Assembly (NCBI GenBank): GCA_035578905.1
Contig: JAQJVL010000030.1
Span: forward strand, 1 to 64,000
From: Stictocephala bisonia
Taxonomy: Eukaryota > Arthropoda > Insecta > Hemiptera > Membracidae
DNA length: 64,000 bases
Reading direction: 5' to 3'
In this document: positions 40,481 to 51,128 of the stretch, piece after piece
Layout of the letters: every line of letters starts with the position of its first letter
Numbering within the stretch: position 1 is the first letter of the stretch
Notes under the pieces: model-generated
What the model saw: the letters and a program-made list of their open reading frames with translations, nothing else
What the model was told of the DNA's origin: nothing
Databases searched by the model: none
Position numbers and translations under genes: made by a program

Positions 40481-42235
40481 TAGGTTAGGTTAAAGGGCAC
40501 TAGGCCAGGAATTAGTATATTGGAGAGATAGGACATCAGCAAACTTACCTTAGAAGACAAGTTCACTAACACTTGTCTTTAGTGAGTAGAGAGCTGAAGA
40601 AAGTGCTCTCTACTCACCTGAATAAAATGCCAATGGTATTGAAAATTTGTGAGATTGTGTTTATTTTGTGTTTGTTACTACTACTCTGGTGCTAGTGAAC
40701 TTGTCTTCTAAGGTAAGTTTGCTGATGTCCTATCTCTCCAATATGCTGATTGTACAATATGTAAATCCTACTGAGTTGGGAATTACTGGCATGGGAAGGA
40801 AGGGATCTGATTACTTTAGTGGTGCAACACAGGTTAACATTTTGGCTATGGAGAAGAGTATGGACAGAGAGAGGTATTTCAGAATTTTTAACTTTGCAAT
40901 CATGTCTATGGCCATTCATGCGTTTTCGGATGGTTTCACTGGTAAGGCCGAAAATTGGGTAGGACAGTGCTGGCACTTGAATTGATAAATTAAATTTGTG
41001 AAATCAATTGTATGGTTTCCAGGTAACTTGTAGGTTAAGGAGGTAGTGGAGGTGGTAAATGGTATGGCTTGGATATGAATTGAGTAGATTTTGCAAGATT
41101 TATTGGTGCAAAGATTGGAACCGGTTAGTTGCTGGTCTTTAGAACAGGCCAGAATGTTAGGATCAGGTAACTTAGGATGGACCAGGATTTTGTGGAGGTT
41201 TTTGTTTTGTTTGAAAGTGGCAGTAGGAGGTTTTTCTATGAGATCTTTGGTGTGAGGGGAAGCTTTTAAGATGTTGAGGCCATCTTTCAATAATTGGTTG
41301 AGTTTTTGTAAGCTATAGTAGTAATTAGTGACAAGGGGTAGACATTGGAAACTACTTCTGGTTTGGGGTTGGTTTTGGAACTGGGCTGAACGGATTTTGT
41401 TTTTAATAAGGTTAATAGGGTAACTTCTCTTTTTGAAGGCACTGACAAGTTGTTTATTGTATTTATCTAGGTTTCTGGAAGAGGAAATTATATGTTTGGC
41501 TAGGCTATAGGGTAGGGAGCGTTTAATGTCATTCAGGTGACAGCTGGTATAGTGAATGTATTGTTGTTTATTGGTAGGTTTGATTTGAATATCAGTATGA
41601 AGGACACCGTCCTCCAATTCAATTTCAACATCAAGGAAGACTATGCTTTTAGAAGAGGATTGCCAAGTGAACTTCAGGGATAAAAATTTTGGTAGGCCAT
41701 GAAGAAAGGTTTTAAAGTTGGTTTCAGAGCCAGTCCACCAGATCATGAAAATATCATCAATAAAACAGAGCCAGCAGAGTGGTTGGATGGGTCGCTACTG
41801 AAGGAAAGTCTTCACCAATTTCTTCATGAAGAGGTTGGCATAGGAAGGGGCCATGTGGGTCCATAGCAGTACCTTGATCTGGAGGTAGTTGATGCCAGAA
41901 CTTTGGAAGTGGTTTTTTCAAGGATGAATTAAGTCAGCTGAACTAGGAAGGAAGTGCTAGGTTAAGTGTCTGGGGGAACGTGTATTGAGGTAGTGCTCAA
42001 TAGCAGCTAAGCCATAAGCATTAGGTATAATGGTGTACAGTGAAGTGGCACCAATGGTAACTAGTTTGGTGTTAGGAGGTAGAGGTTGGGGATTATTGAA
42101 AAGAAGACTAAAGAAATGATTGGGGTTTGATTAAATTAAATTTTTGTAACAATTGGTATATACTTAAGTATTGTACTTTAATTCCTAGCCTAGTGCCCTT
42201 TAACCTGACCTATAAGGAAGAATCTCTCCCACTGG
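40480..42235 (-). mobile_element. Penelope-like element, RT and GIY-YIG remnant
   Basis: The minus strand carries the RT (about 42170-41700, frame-broken) with VTIGATSLYTIIPNAYGL and GTAMG/APSYANLFM pieces. A longer open frame (41746-40916) has SIVFLDVEIELEDGVLHTD, IHYTSCHLNDIKRSLPYSLA and SLTYKLPGNHTIDFTNLIYQ. The GIY-YIG part (40976-40692) has LTSETIRKRMNGHRHDC. Flanks carry a terminal repeat (ATATTGGAGAGATAGGACAT at 40519 and, inverted, near 40720-40742) and GCACTAGGCCAGGAATTAG / CCTAGCCTAGTGCCCTTTAA at the outer edges. Several frameshifts make it inactive. Confidence 0.82.
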
Positions 42236-42239
42236 TGCA

Positions 42240-42860
42240 TCTTCAGCTTTTCGGGGATATAGAAAACAATCGGTCATACTCTATTTGTGACTGAAGTATT
42301 GAGTTAGTGTATAACTAACAAAATATTTCTGTGAAGTAAATTGGAAAAAGATATTATTTACAACATTATTAAGTAATTATTTGCAAATATTTTGAATTAA
42401 TAACAATTTTTTTTATTGGCAGGAGTTTACAATGGATGCAAGTTCTTCAAGTTTAGCCAAATACTCATGAAATGTTATTGAATAGTTAGCAGGTACATCA
42501 GTCACACATTACACTGAGTGTGTCTAATGCTGAAGTTTCTATTAATCCTAACAAGTATGAAGCAGCTTCTTTCCTTCCATTGCATCTTCCTATAGGAGAT
42601 ATTTCATGAACTGTTCAGAAAATCCCTACTGACATAAGTAGGTTAACATAACACTGAGTGACATGAAGAGAATCAAACCAAAAATCATAAAATATAAATG
42701 ATTAGTGAAAATAAAATAATATACAAAATAAATTATTAACTTAATTTTATTCCTACCTCAAAAAATAAATAATGAAACTAGAGACTACTTTCTTGCAACT
42801 CTGCAAACAGCACTGAAAGAAACGATTGCACAGGATTACATTTTGCAAAACAATACATGA
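42240..42860. other. Intron sequence, nothing recognised
   Basis: This is AT-rich sequence between a Penelope-like element and a MITE. No coding frame is visible. TATAATATAC- and AATTTAT-rich stretches are low complexity. Confidence 0.35.
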
Positions 42861-42865
42861 CTTAA

Positions 42866-43503
42866 CCCATTGTAGAACACTGACGATCTCAGCTCGCATG
42901 CAGTGGCTAGGCCTAGTGTCACAATGACGAGCTCAGCTCCCGTTAGCGATCTGCTTTTACTTTTACCTTCAAATAGTTACAATAGACTCTACAAGGTTGC
43001 GTAAGCTTCTCTATTCATCAACTGGGTATTCTTGAAAAACAGATTTGTTTATAAAAGTTTTCATAAATATCCTATAGATCGCAGTAGTAGAAGCAGTTTA
43101 AATTTTGTTCAGTGAAATAATACTGTATTTAGTTTAGATATAGTGCGTTTCTGTCCACGTCGGTGCACCGATATAGCAAGTGACATTGAGGTTAGTAAAA
43201 CAGACTCAGAGGAGGCGGTTCACTTTATTCGATGACTCAGAAGTTGTTATCTCTTCGTCCGAACTGCATGCGCTATATTTTGATTACTACTCAGACATGC
43301 TCCCTGCCACCCCATAACCTGGCTAAACACCGGTCCAGTTGCCACGGCTATATCGCCGGCACCCCAGCAGGCCACTGTTACATCTAACCAATTACCAGTA
43401 GTTTTATTGTGGCACACTGTTATTGGTCTGCCGCTGCGGTGCTGCACAAATTAATTCGTACCCGTTGGGGTGCACGCATATAAATAAATCGACCCGCAAT
43501 GGG
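42866..43503. mobile_element. piggyBac-type MITE A
   Basis: The element starts CCCATTGTAGAACACTG and ends ACCCGCAATGGG, short inverted ends, flanked on both sides by TTAA (42862-42865 and 43504-43507), the diagnostic piggyBac target. It is 638 bp with no transposase. Its right TTAA is also the left TTAA of the neighbouring MITE B. Confidence 0.8.
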
Positions 43504-43507
43504 TTAA

Positions 43508-44314
43508 CTCTTTGCACTCAGGACAAAAATGTATGGTCAGTGTCAAAAACACCCAGTCTATGTTAGAAAAGTACTTGCGAAAAACTCCAAAACCGCAACT
43601 ATAACAATAACAAAAATTGCATTGACCTATTATAGACCATTGTTATTATTATGTTCCTTATATAAGTACAAACTTCATAAATAAATACATGATAAGCAAT
43701 TGTTGAAATCTTGAAAAATTAGACATTTAGCATATCTAGGCTACAGTAAATTATGTGCTCCCATTAACTTTGTTTCTGAAGCACCAGTCACATTTATTTC
43801 ATTTCTCCAAATGATGAATCAGTAACTATAAATGTTTAAAAAATGCAAATATATATTTATTTATTAAATTTTTATTGTAAAAGTCACTAAGTCGTTAAAT
43901 AATAAACATTATCAAACAGCTAATAAAATGAAATGATACAGAAACTATAAAAAAATCATAAATTTTAAAAAAACAAATCAAACATAACATACACCTAGAA
44001 ACAAAAACAAATCATCGGAAGAATAACGTAAAAAACTGACACTCCCGTGCAAACACCATGTGACAGTGTCAATATTTGCCTGCCAAAACAGCTGAAAAAA
44101 AAATATTACTGATAAAAAGCATTTGATATAGTAGACAATAAAGTACTACTACGCTAAACTATAACTATCGAAGTTTATTACATCGTAATTTGAGCGTATT
44201 TGGAAAGTTTATAAATCCAATGAAAGGTATATTTTTGAAGTCTGAAATATCAGACGTCGGAGTTTTGGGCCTAAACTTAAACATCCAATATATCGGACGT
44301 CAGAGTGCAAAGGG
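43508..44314. mobile_element. piggyBac-type MITE B
   Basis: The left end reads CTCTTTGCACTC after TTAA (43504-43507). The right end reads GAGTGCAAAGGG followed by TACC rather than TTAA, so the right target copy seems mutated. It is 807 bp and non-coding. Subterminal repeats of CAGACGTCGGAG and CGGACGTCAGAG lie near the right end. MITE A inserted exactly into its left TTAA. Confidence 0.65.
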
Positions 44315-44439
44315 TACCTTGAGCATAAAACTTAGTATTGATTATGGGATTTGTTTATGGTTTATACTAGGGTGTAGGGGCTGTTGTTTGAAAGTTATTT
44401 ATTAGCATTGGATTATTTGTTCATGATATGTAGATAATA

Positions 44440-44560
44440 TTTGGAGATTTCTAATGCTTTGAGTGTTTAAGAAACAAACACAACGTTTCGACAAGTATAA
44501 CAAACTCCTTACATCTTCAGGTGTACTTACTAGTTAGCCTACATCTAAAACAATTTTTTC
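44440..44560 (-). mobile_element. Penelope-like terminal repeat fragment
   Basis: On the minus strand the segment reads ACACCTGAAGATGTAAGG then ACTTGTCGAAACGTTGTG. The CTGAAGATG...CGAAACG pattern recurs in the terminal repeats of the Penelope-like copies here (39294-39325). No coding sequence is attached. Confidence 0.45.
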
Positions 44561-44899
44561 CCTTAACCCATACTAAATCAGAAAAGATTTAATACTACAT
44601 GCTAGATACTAAAGATTACTGTTGAAAGTCAAAAGTTCTTGAAAAACTATCACACATAAGGCCTGATTTTAATTTAGTTGTATTTATAATCTTTACTGAA
44701 TGAATTATACTATAACCATTACTGGAGTTCATAAAATATTAAAACTTTCATATAATATTGTGTTGAATGACAGAAAATAAATTACTTACTCTTTTCAATC
44801 GGTTTAGTTATTGGATTATTTTTCATTTTAAAGAAATTAAAGTGTAACATATTTTAGCAACTTAATATTCAAACAAAACTTAAACAGCTATCATATTAC

Positions 44900-45064
44900 C
44901 TGCTGAGACACCAGAGAGCAAAGCCGAGGCCACAGTACGGGTCCAGACATAGAGCTATGTGCCTAGACGGGTAGAGCTCACATGCCAGCTTCATGGACCG
45001 GCAGAGTGATGTTACGGCAGCATGCGACATTTTAATGCCAGCCAACATGCCAGTAGTTGAGACA
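44900..45064 (-). CDS. Dip2: Dip2 exon: A3-type nucleotide-binding motif
   Basis: The 165-bp exon encodes VSTTGMLAGIKMSHAAVTSL, then CRSMKLACELYPSRHIALCL and DPYCGLGFALWCLS. The STTGMLAGIKMSH stretch is the family's version of the A3 phosphate-binding loop (SSGTTGxPKG in classical enzymes). In Dip2 the loop is altered, with Ile-Lys where Pro-Lys-Gly would be. The acceptor is GTTGCAG before TGTCTC and the donor is AGCAG followed by GTAATA. A mariner inverted repeat begins 59 bp upstream of this acceptor (position 45124). Confidence 0.95.
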
Positions 45065-45123
45065 CTGCAACATGGCAATGCTACAATGTTTGAAAATTCA
45101 CATAAAACAACGTACGAAATATA

Positions 45124-46320
45124 GTCAAAAAGTTCCCGGAATTGGTTAAAATACATTTATTGTACAAAGGTGAAAACTTAAAAACCTATTTTCCTCCAAA
45201 ATACTCTCCTCCTGCAACAATACATTTGCCCCAGTGATCATAAAGTTTACAAAACACTTTTGAAACTCATTTTCTGAATTGTCTTTCAATGCCCTTGTCG
45301 CATTTTATCTGACAGCTTCAGCATCGGTAAATCGCTTTCCTTTAATTGACGTTTTTAACCGTGTAAACAGGAAGAAATTGGCTGGGGCGAGGTCAGGTGA
45401 GTAGAGAGGATGTTCTAGGGTTGTAACTCTATGCTTGGCTAGATAGTTTCGTACTTACAGGGAACGATGTGCAGGGGCATTGTCATGCGGCAAAATCCAA
45501 TTTTTTTCTGTCCATTTTTCAGGCCGTCCATCCATACAATGGCATCTCGTAAGCGCCTTGTAAAGTTCCTTGTTCACTGTTTGGCCTTCGTGTATGAACT
45601 CATAGTGAATTAAACCTTTGTAATCAAATAAAACCTCCAGCATAACCTTTCCCTCACTTTTGTCCAAACAAAATTTTTCCCTCCTTTGTGATGTTGTTGT
45701 TTTCCATTCAGAGGACTGCCGTTTTGTTTGAGGGTCATAAGGAAAACACCATGTTTCGTCACCAGTAACAATTTTTTTCAAAAAATGTTAATGGTCATGG
45801 CATGTTCAAATGGTCATGAAGAATGGTGTGAACACTGCCATGTGATAAATTTACCTCGGATGAAATTTCGTCAATCGTTATTCTTCTGTTTTCACGGACA
45901 ATATGCCGAACTCACTCAATCTTGTTATCTATAGTTGCAGTCGAAGGGCGTCCACTACGCAGGTCATCTTCAATGTTTATGCGACTTTCACGAAAACGTT
46001 TGTGCCATTCGTAAACTTGGCTTTATCATATTAGTTCCTTAAGATTGATTTAACTTTTAAGTGTCTCAGAATGTGACTTTTGAAGCAAAATACAAAATGT
46101 TATGTTTGCTTGTTTTTCGTTAAATGAATTTTCAAAATGCAACGATGTAAACAAACTAATACACGAAAAGCACTCTCCACAGAGGAACAATGGCGGCTGA
46201 GTGATACTGGCACTACCTATATCCCTTCCCCAGGAATAGTACCAACTGCTATACATCAAAATTCCCACTGACAATGAGGCTTTGTGTCTCTGAACATCAA
46301 TTCCGGGAACTTTTTGATTC
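45124..46320 (-). mobile_element. mariner (DD34D-type) element
   Basis: Inverted ends TCAAAAAGTTCCCGGAATT (left) and AATTCCGGGAACTTTTTGA (right) lie within TA flanks at 45122-45123 and 46321-46322. It is 1.2 kb long, the standard mariner size. It occupies most of the 1.7-kb Dip2 intron between exons 46758 and 45064, with its left end 59 bp from the acceptor. Confidence 0.88.
45190..45990 (-). pseudogene. mariner transposase, broken, third Asp replaced
   Basis: Minus-strand fragments read RPSTATIDNK, RENRRITIDEISSEVNLSHG, then MKKIVTGDETWCF (first Asp), VMLEVLFDYKGLIHYEFIHE, LPHDNAPAHRSL (second Asp) and, past a stop, YSPDLAPANFFLFTRLK. The third catalytic position, 34 residues after the second, is Asn rather than Asp (PANFF instead of PSDYH/PCDFF). 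In-frame stops and a frameshift are present. The N-terminal HTH region is eroded, so it is inactive. Confidence 0.85.
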
Positions 46321-46757
46321 TACCTCAAATACCACTTTTTTTAATAAGAGTGGCATTTTTGTAAATTTTTAAGCCTAGATCGGCCAATTTAGAGCATGTA
46401 ACTGAATCGTAACTCTAGAGCTACACAATTTTTTATCTATTTAAAAAACTAACTTTCTGCTCATGAGCCAGAAATCCAATTTATCAAATTTAAGCAAACC
46501 ATTATCTGTTATAACCTAGATACTAATTAGTCCGGAAGAGATTCTACATTAGCAAATCCAACCCATACTTCTACATAATTAACCCCATTCAAATCTGATA
46601 GTCATCAAAACACAGTAAACATGTAACCCAGTCAAAATACCCCCAAAACACCCAATACTTTTATGGAATGTCTACCCTTAAGACTTCTCACTAAGTTTTG
46701 TTTGTTGTAATCATTTTATTTCAGTAAAATCCCAGAGCATTTGACCATTTATGATAC

Positions 46758-46885
46758 CTGAAATCCAGATACGCCAACATCTCCGCTGTGGGAGCTCTGT
46801 ACATGGCCATCAGCTTCTTCTTGGGCATGTCGTCTGTGTCTAACGTTACCGGCCAAGACTTTATATCCACCACATTGCTTGCTTC
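46758..46885 (-). CDS. Dip2: Dip2 exon: adenylation domain 2, before the A3 motif
   Basis: This exon encodes EASNVVDIKSWPVTLDTDDM, then PKKKLMAMYRAPTAEMLAYL and DF, ending in phase 2. LDTDDxPKK is a conserved Dip2 motif, and AYLDF leads directly into the ATP-binding A3-type motif in the next exon. The acceptor is TTTCAG before GAAGCA and the donor is TTTCAG followed by GTATCA. The following intron is 1.7 kb and is mostly one mariner copy. Confidence 0.95.
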
Positions 46886-47380
46886 CTGAAATCAATCATG
46901 CTTATTGGAAACAAAAAGATATGAAATGAGACAGTGTTTTTACTTATCACATTATTACCAATTTATCATAAATATTCTATACACTGTACTGATACCAAAA
47001 ATATATTCTTTAGACATATATCAGTATCAAGAATTGCAGGTAATATCTTTGATACATTTCAAAATTTCTAGACTCATTTTGTAAATAATTGTTATGAGTT
47101 AACATTCAGCACCAATAAGTTATGATATATTATTAGTTTCTAAGTTTATTACAACTTTATTAATTGAAAGTCAGGACTATAAAGTCCTCTCTTCCACATA
47201 ACCCCGACAGAATTAAGAACTAGTCAAGAAGAATATTCACAATAACAATTGTTAATTTAATAAAATCACCTATTAGACTCAACCTCCTATCTGAATCCAT
47301 TTTAATCATTTACAACCGATAAGGAGTCAGTAGAAAAGTTTTAGTGTAAGCATGGGTTGATATGCACATCATTTTAAAGG
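46886..47380. other. Dip2 intron, nothing recognised
   Basis: This is the intronic stretch just upstream of the Dip2 exon at 46885. No coding frame or repeat was recognised. Confidence 0.4.
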
Positions 47381-47757
47381 GCTGGTCAAACATAGAAGAA
47401 TGCCGCAAACCGCACTTCAAAAGCTTTATCTGTCACTAAATGGTGGCGGTTTACAATCTTGCATAAGATCAGTATTGAAACTTTCGAGCGCCGCTATTTT
47501 GTTCAGGATTAACCTTTTGAGGTCTAATTTGCGGTATGATGTTCTACTATCTAATACCTTTAAAATGGTAGGTATATCACATTTAAGATTTTCTTCTGAC
47601 TCCTAGTGGGACCGTCCCCCTACGAAGGTAGTGGATCACTAAATACATGGTAAAATAGCTTTTTATGTCCAGCAGCAAAGTACAAAGTTTTGTACCTTTA
47701 TCTGTAACGGTCTAAACAATATTCAACCGTCCTCCGACTTTTTGAACACCCTGTATA
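47380..47757. mobile_element. Tc1/mariner-like terminal fragment
   Basis: Non-coding sequence ends GACTTTTTGAACACCCTG followed by TA (47758-47759), the same terminal type as 7882-9913 (ACACCCTG). It has ATCATTTTAAAGGGC and CTCCTAGTGGGACCGTCCCC segments. The opposite end was not identified. It lies about 140 bp from the Dip2 exon with the GC donor (47898). Confidence 0.45.
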
Positions 47758-47897
47758 CATATTATACTATGGCTTTATTCTGTATTTGAAATTGTCTTTA
47801 TTTTAATTTCCAGGTCATATCCAAATTTTTTATGTAATTTATTTCTACAATCAGAATAGTCTCAGTAATTTTCTCAGATATAAACCTAAACACTTGC

Positions 47898-48037
47898 CTT
47901 TGATTTGAGAAGTTTGATGACATTCTGGTTTGATAGGACTAGAACAGATTTGCTGACATCCACGATCATTCGTACAGTAGGTAATGTGGTTTGCAGATTC
48001 TGAGGATGAGGGGGTCGGATGGTTACAGGCACAGCAC
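47898..48037 (-). CDS. Dip2: Dip2 exon with a GC splice donor
   Basis: The 140-bp exon finishes a split Gly codon and reads AVPVTIRPPHPQNLQTTLPT, then VRMIVDVSKSVLVLSNQNV and IKLLKSK. RPPHPQN and TTLPTVxMIVxVS are conserved Dip2 segments. The acceptor is CCTAG before GTGCTG. At the 3' side, phase and homology require the exon to end at AAG with the intron starting GCAAGT, a GC-AG intron. The nearest GT, four bases further on, would break the frame into the next exon. Confidence 0.92.
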
Positions 48038-48370
48038 CTAGGAAATAATAATTAACATAATTAAATAGCAAGTACTCAAAATAGATTCTGGTGAATCTGC
48101 ACAACAATTGTTTTAAAAAAAGGACAAGTTCAAAAATAGTTTATTAACTAGCCATAACAGAAATTGTTGATTTGAAAACTATAATATATTAACAATACAT
48201 ACATTTGCAATACAAAAACTTGGTGTATACAATCACACTTAATGTAAAAAAAGAAAATCATATAAAGTAAAACATCATACGTTAAGTTCATAACAAAATG
48301 TTAACTGCTTTTGCTATTAAATTAATTATTAAAAATTGTGTAATATGTGTTAACTGCCAACTCTAAATTA

Positions 48371-48585
48371 TTATATTGGAGAGATAGGACATTAGCAAAC
48401 TTACCTTAGAAGACAAGTTCACCAACACCAGAGTAGCAGTAACATACACAAAATAAACACATAATGTCACAAATTTTCAAAGCCACTGGCATTTTCTTCA
48501 GTGGAATCCATCTCTCTCTCACCCTTCTCTCCAATATACTAATTCCTGGCCTAGTGCCCTTTAACCTAACCTATAAGAAATCTAA
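48371..48585. mobile_element. Solo Penelope-like terminal repeat (family of 40480)
   Basis: It begins ATATTGGAGAGATAGGACAT, continues GCAAACTTACCTTAGAAGAC and ends CTCTCCAATATACTAATTCC then GGCCTAGTGCCCTTTAACCT. The same modules flank the copies at 40480 and 52590. The outer CTCCAATATA elements are inverted relative to each other. The minus strand carries CTGAAGAAAATGCCAGTGGC then TTTGAAAATTTG (48471-48501), a hammerhead-ribozyme-like core. Confidence 0.7.
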
Positions 48586-48599
48586 ATTACAAGTTAGTT

Positions 48600-48745
48600 T
48601 TCGGGCACTAGGCTTAGGATTTTAGTAAAAAATTAAATAAAGGAAAGCAGCATATCTGGGAAACTGTAGATAGAAACAGACATACAACTCAAAACAGGTA
48701 AAGTTGGTGAAATATTTCGGGGCACTGGCCCTTCCTCAGTCTCTA
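48600..48745 (-). mobile_element. Penelope-like terminal repeat of another family
   Basis: The segment has GGGCACTAGGCTTAGGATTT on the plus strand. On the minus strand it has CTGAGGAAGGGCCAGTGCCC then CGAAATATTTC, again the CTGANGA...CGAAA arrangement. A diverged relative is at 37190-37290. Confidence 0.45.
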
Positions 48746-49159
48746 AATTGTTTTTACTCCTATGCCGCTTCAGTAGTTCACAAATCACCCTAAGTTCACA
48801 AAAGCCTAATGACCATTCAAAACAAAAATAAGCTTGTTTTTTCATTTGGAACCATGTTTAAATTTAGCATCGCTCCAAACTAAAATCCAAACAACATTTA
48901 TTTTATTTAGTGTTTAAGTCTGCACAGTAAGTAAATTTTAGATCTGATTTTGCAAGAATAAAACAACTGACATATTGTGTGTCTAATGGCGAGTCATGGG
49001 TGAAATTATTAAAATTTAAAACTTGCAACCACAAGTTTTCATAAAGTTTACATCATTTGTGTTGTCTAAACTAATGTAGTTAAATTAATAAACCAAAATT
49101 AATTAATATACATTTAGTATTTAATACCAATTAAATTAAAAATACCTTTACAAACTTAC

Positions 49160-49406
49160 CAACATACAGACAACCGTAGAAGGCGCAAATGAGATCAATG
49201 CCTGGGGGAAAGATAAGTGCGACATGATCACCCGTGTTAATCTTCGCTCGTTCCAGTAAAAGAGAGCCAACACGCTCAGCACGTTTATGTAGTTGCGAGC
49301 ACGTTAAAAGTTGTGCAACCCCACCTTTTGAATTCAGCAGAGTGAATATAACATGCTCTGATGTGCTGACAGCTCGCCACCGCAGAATCTCAGAGATAAA
49401 CTGGTA
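49160..49406 (-). CDS. Dip2: Dip2 exon: start of adenylation domain 2
   Basis: The exon encodes YQFISEILRWRAVSTSEHV, then FTLLNSKGGVAQLLTCSQLH and ends GDHVALIFPPGIDLICAFYG plus CLYVG. This is the N-terminal part of the second adenylate-forming domain, with the PPGIDLIxAFYGCLY signature typical of FAAL-like proteins. The acceptor is CTTTCAG before TAC and the donor is GTTG followed by GTAAGT. It ends in phase 1, splitting a glycine codon shared with the next exon. Length is 247 bp. Confidence 0.95.
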
Positions 49407-49779
49407 CTGAAAGCATCACAAGTCATTATTAATAATATCATGTAGATTCTAGAATTAAAAAAATCATTTTGACACAGTTGATGATGTCAAAATACCAGTT
49501 ATAAGAAAATAAACTTTCAGTGTAATTTCTTTTTACATAAATTTGCATTGTCTTGTATTGGATTTGCCTGTACTATGCTAAAAAAAGATTTTGTCTTGAA
49601 CATACCCTGTCACATATAATGTTCATGTTGAAAATAATCTTTTCCTTTGTGTTTGCCACTAAAAATTAACTTTTTTAGATTAGTTTGAGCAGCAATAAAA
49701 AAATGCTTTGCAAACACTTTGTATATTTAGTACTCTTGAATTTTTTAATCTTTAAATACATAGAACCTTTGTACATCCA

Positions 49780-50300
49780 CTGGCTCTAAGTGGGTGGGTT
49801 GTCCATAAATTAAGGTCTCCAATACTTTTTCACAAAGTCAAAGTTGTTTTATTGCAGAACCACAGATTCTAAAATCTTTTAGCTATTTTTCAACAGATTC
49901 ACGTCGTGATCAATGTACTTTTGGGGTCTCTCCGGAATCTTTTTTACCTGCATCATACCACTCTCCCCTCGACTCGCACAGGAAGGAATTGACAGCTGCT
50001 TTCAGCTCTTCGCCCCTTGAGATTTTCACCCCCCCTCCAAGTGTTGTTTTAAGTTAAGGAACAAATGATAGGCACTGAGGGCTATATCATGGCTCTATAG
50101 GGATGGTCAATGATCTCCCACTCAAATTTGAAGATGAGATCCATCGTGGTACAAGTGAAGTAAAGGCAGTTGTTGTCATGGTGCAAACCAACACCCTTTG
50201 TCATCAAACCCCTCCTTTTCTTCTGCATAGCCTAGTAGGTTTCACATTACATTGCCATATTCATTGTTGTAATTCTTTCGAGGTAGTCTTGATAGAATCA
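49780..50300 (-). pseudogene. mariner transposase C-terminal remnant
   Basis: Minus-strand fragments, in mixed frames, read FKFEWEIIDHPY, then SPDLAPSxYHLFLNLKQHLG, EELKAAVNSFLCESRGEWYD and IPERPQKYIDHD. This is the end of a mariner transposase including the third-aspartate region. The left end, near 49785, may be the TIR (GGTGGGTTGTCCATAAATTA). The rest is lost. It sits in the Dip2 intron between the exons at 51422 and 49406. Confidence 0.65.
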
Positions 50301-50494
50301 TAAATCATAAAAAAAATTAAAAAAAAGAAACAAACAAATCTTTGACTAATAATGGATTCCTATAGAGTGGTGAATACTCAGCTAAGTTTTCTTGAACCTC
50401 AAACCTTTGTGCTATGTTATATCTCGTGAGTTAAAACTGTTGTCTATGGGCAATATATCATTATTATTATTATTGCACATATTTTCATTAATTA

Positions 50495-50735
50495 TAGTGA
50501 TATTAACGCACCCAATCAATTAACCAGCCCACCCGCCCATGCAAGAACTGTTAATTTACCGACCCACCCACCCATACAAGAACAATTGCTATGGGCACTG
50601 TACATGTATGGATAGGTGGGTGGGTGGGTGGGTCAATACCACGGTACGTGTATGGGTGGATGGGTGGGTCAATACCACCGTACGTGTATGGGTGGGTGGG
50701 TGGGGCAATATCACCGTACGTGTATGGGCCCACTA
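50495..50735. repeat. Minisatellite foldback (36-bp family)
   Basis: Forward units (50495-50585: GTGATATTAACGCACCC, GACCCACCCACCCATACAAG) are followed by inverted units (50600-50730: GGGTGGGTGGGTCAATACCA, CGTACGTGTATGGGTGGGTG). This is the second clear inverted array of the family seen at 20960-22255 and shares its forward-then-inverted order. No gene is present despite open frames across the array. Confidence 0.85.
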
Positions 50736-50849
50736 AATAATATTGGTTTTCATTACGAAATGCCAAAAAAATTGTTTGTTTTATTTTTAATTTATCACTT
50801 TAAACTCGATACATGCTGAAACATTTCATTTTCACCACTAGTAATTCAC

Positions 50850-50930
50850 CTATTAGGCTATTGATAAACGGCCCTTTCTGAGGAGCAGTCGAACTCCGTT
50901 AGTATCAGGCAGAATGCCTTTTTCAGAATA
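50850..50930. repeat. Copy of the repeat seen at 360-710
   Basis: CTATTGATAAACGGCCC and CTTTCTGAGGAGCAGTCGAA match 530-575 with moderate divergence. Boundaries are not defined. Confidence 0.5.
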
Positions 50931-51128
50931 CAGAAGCCATCACCTTTCCAGCTGACAATGTTTGTTTTAAATTTTAACAGTTGGAGAGCTGGAATGCCAC
51001 CATAGTTTTTACTGTTCCTTAGTCTCTGGCATTAAGAAGTGGACACAAGTCTCATGCCCAATAAGAATTGAATTTAAAAATTAATTGCTCTCTGTAATGG
51101 CACAGAAACTTGTGAGCATTTTCGACAC

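Noticed and set aside
43247..43447. Minus-strand frame within MITE A
   Set aside because: It is in a non-autonomous piggyBac-type MITE, with no homology and a short length.
44896..45156. Extended frame of the Dip2 exon upstream of VSTTGM (residues MYFNQFRELFDYISYV)
   Set aside because: This part precedes the splice acceptor GTTGCAG and runs toward the mariner; homology and phase start the exon at 45064.
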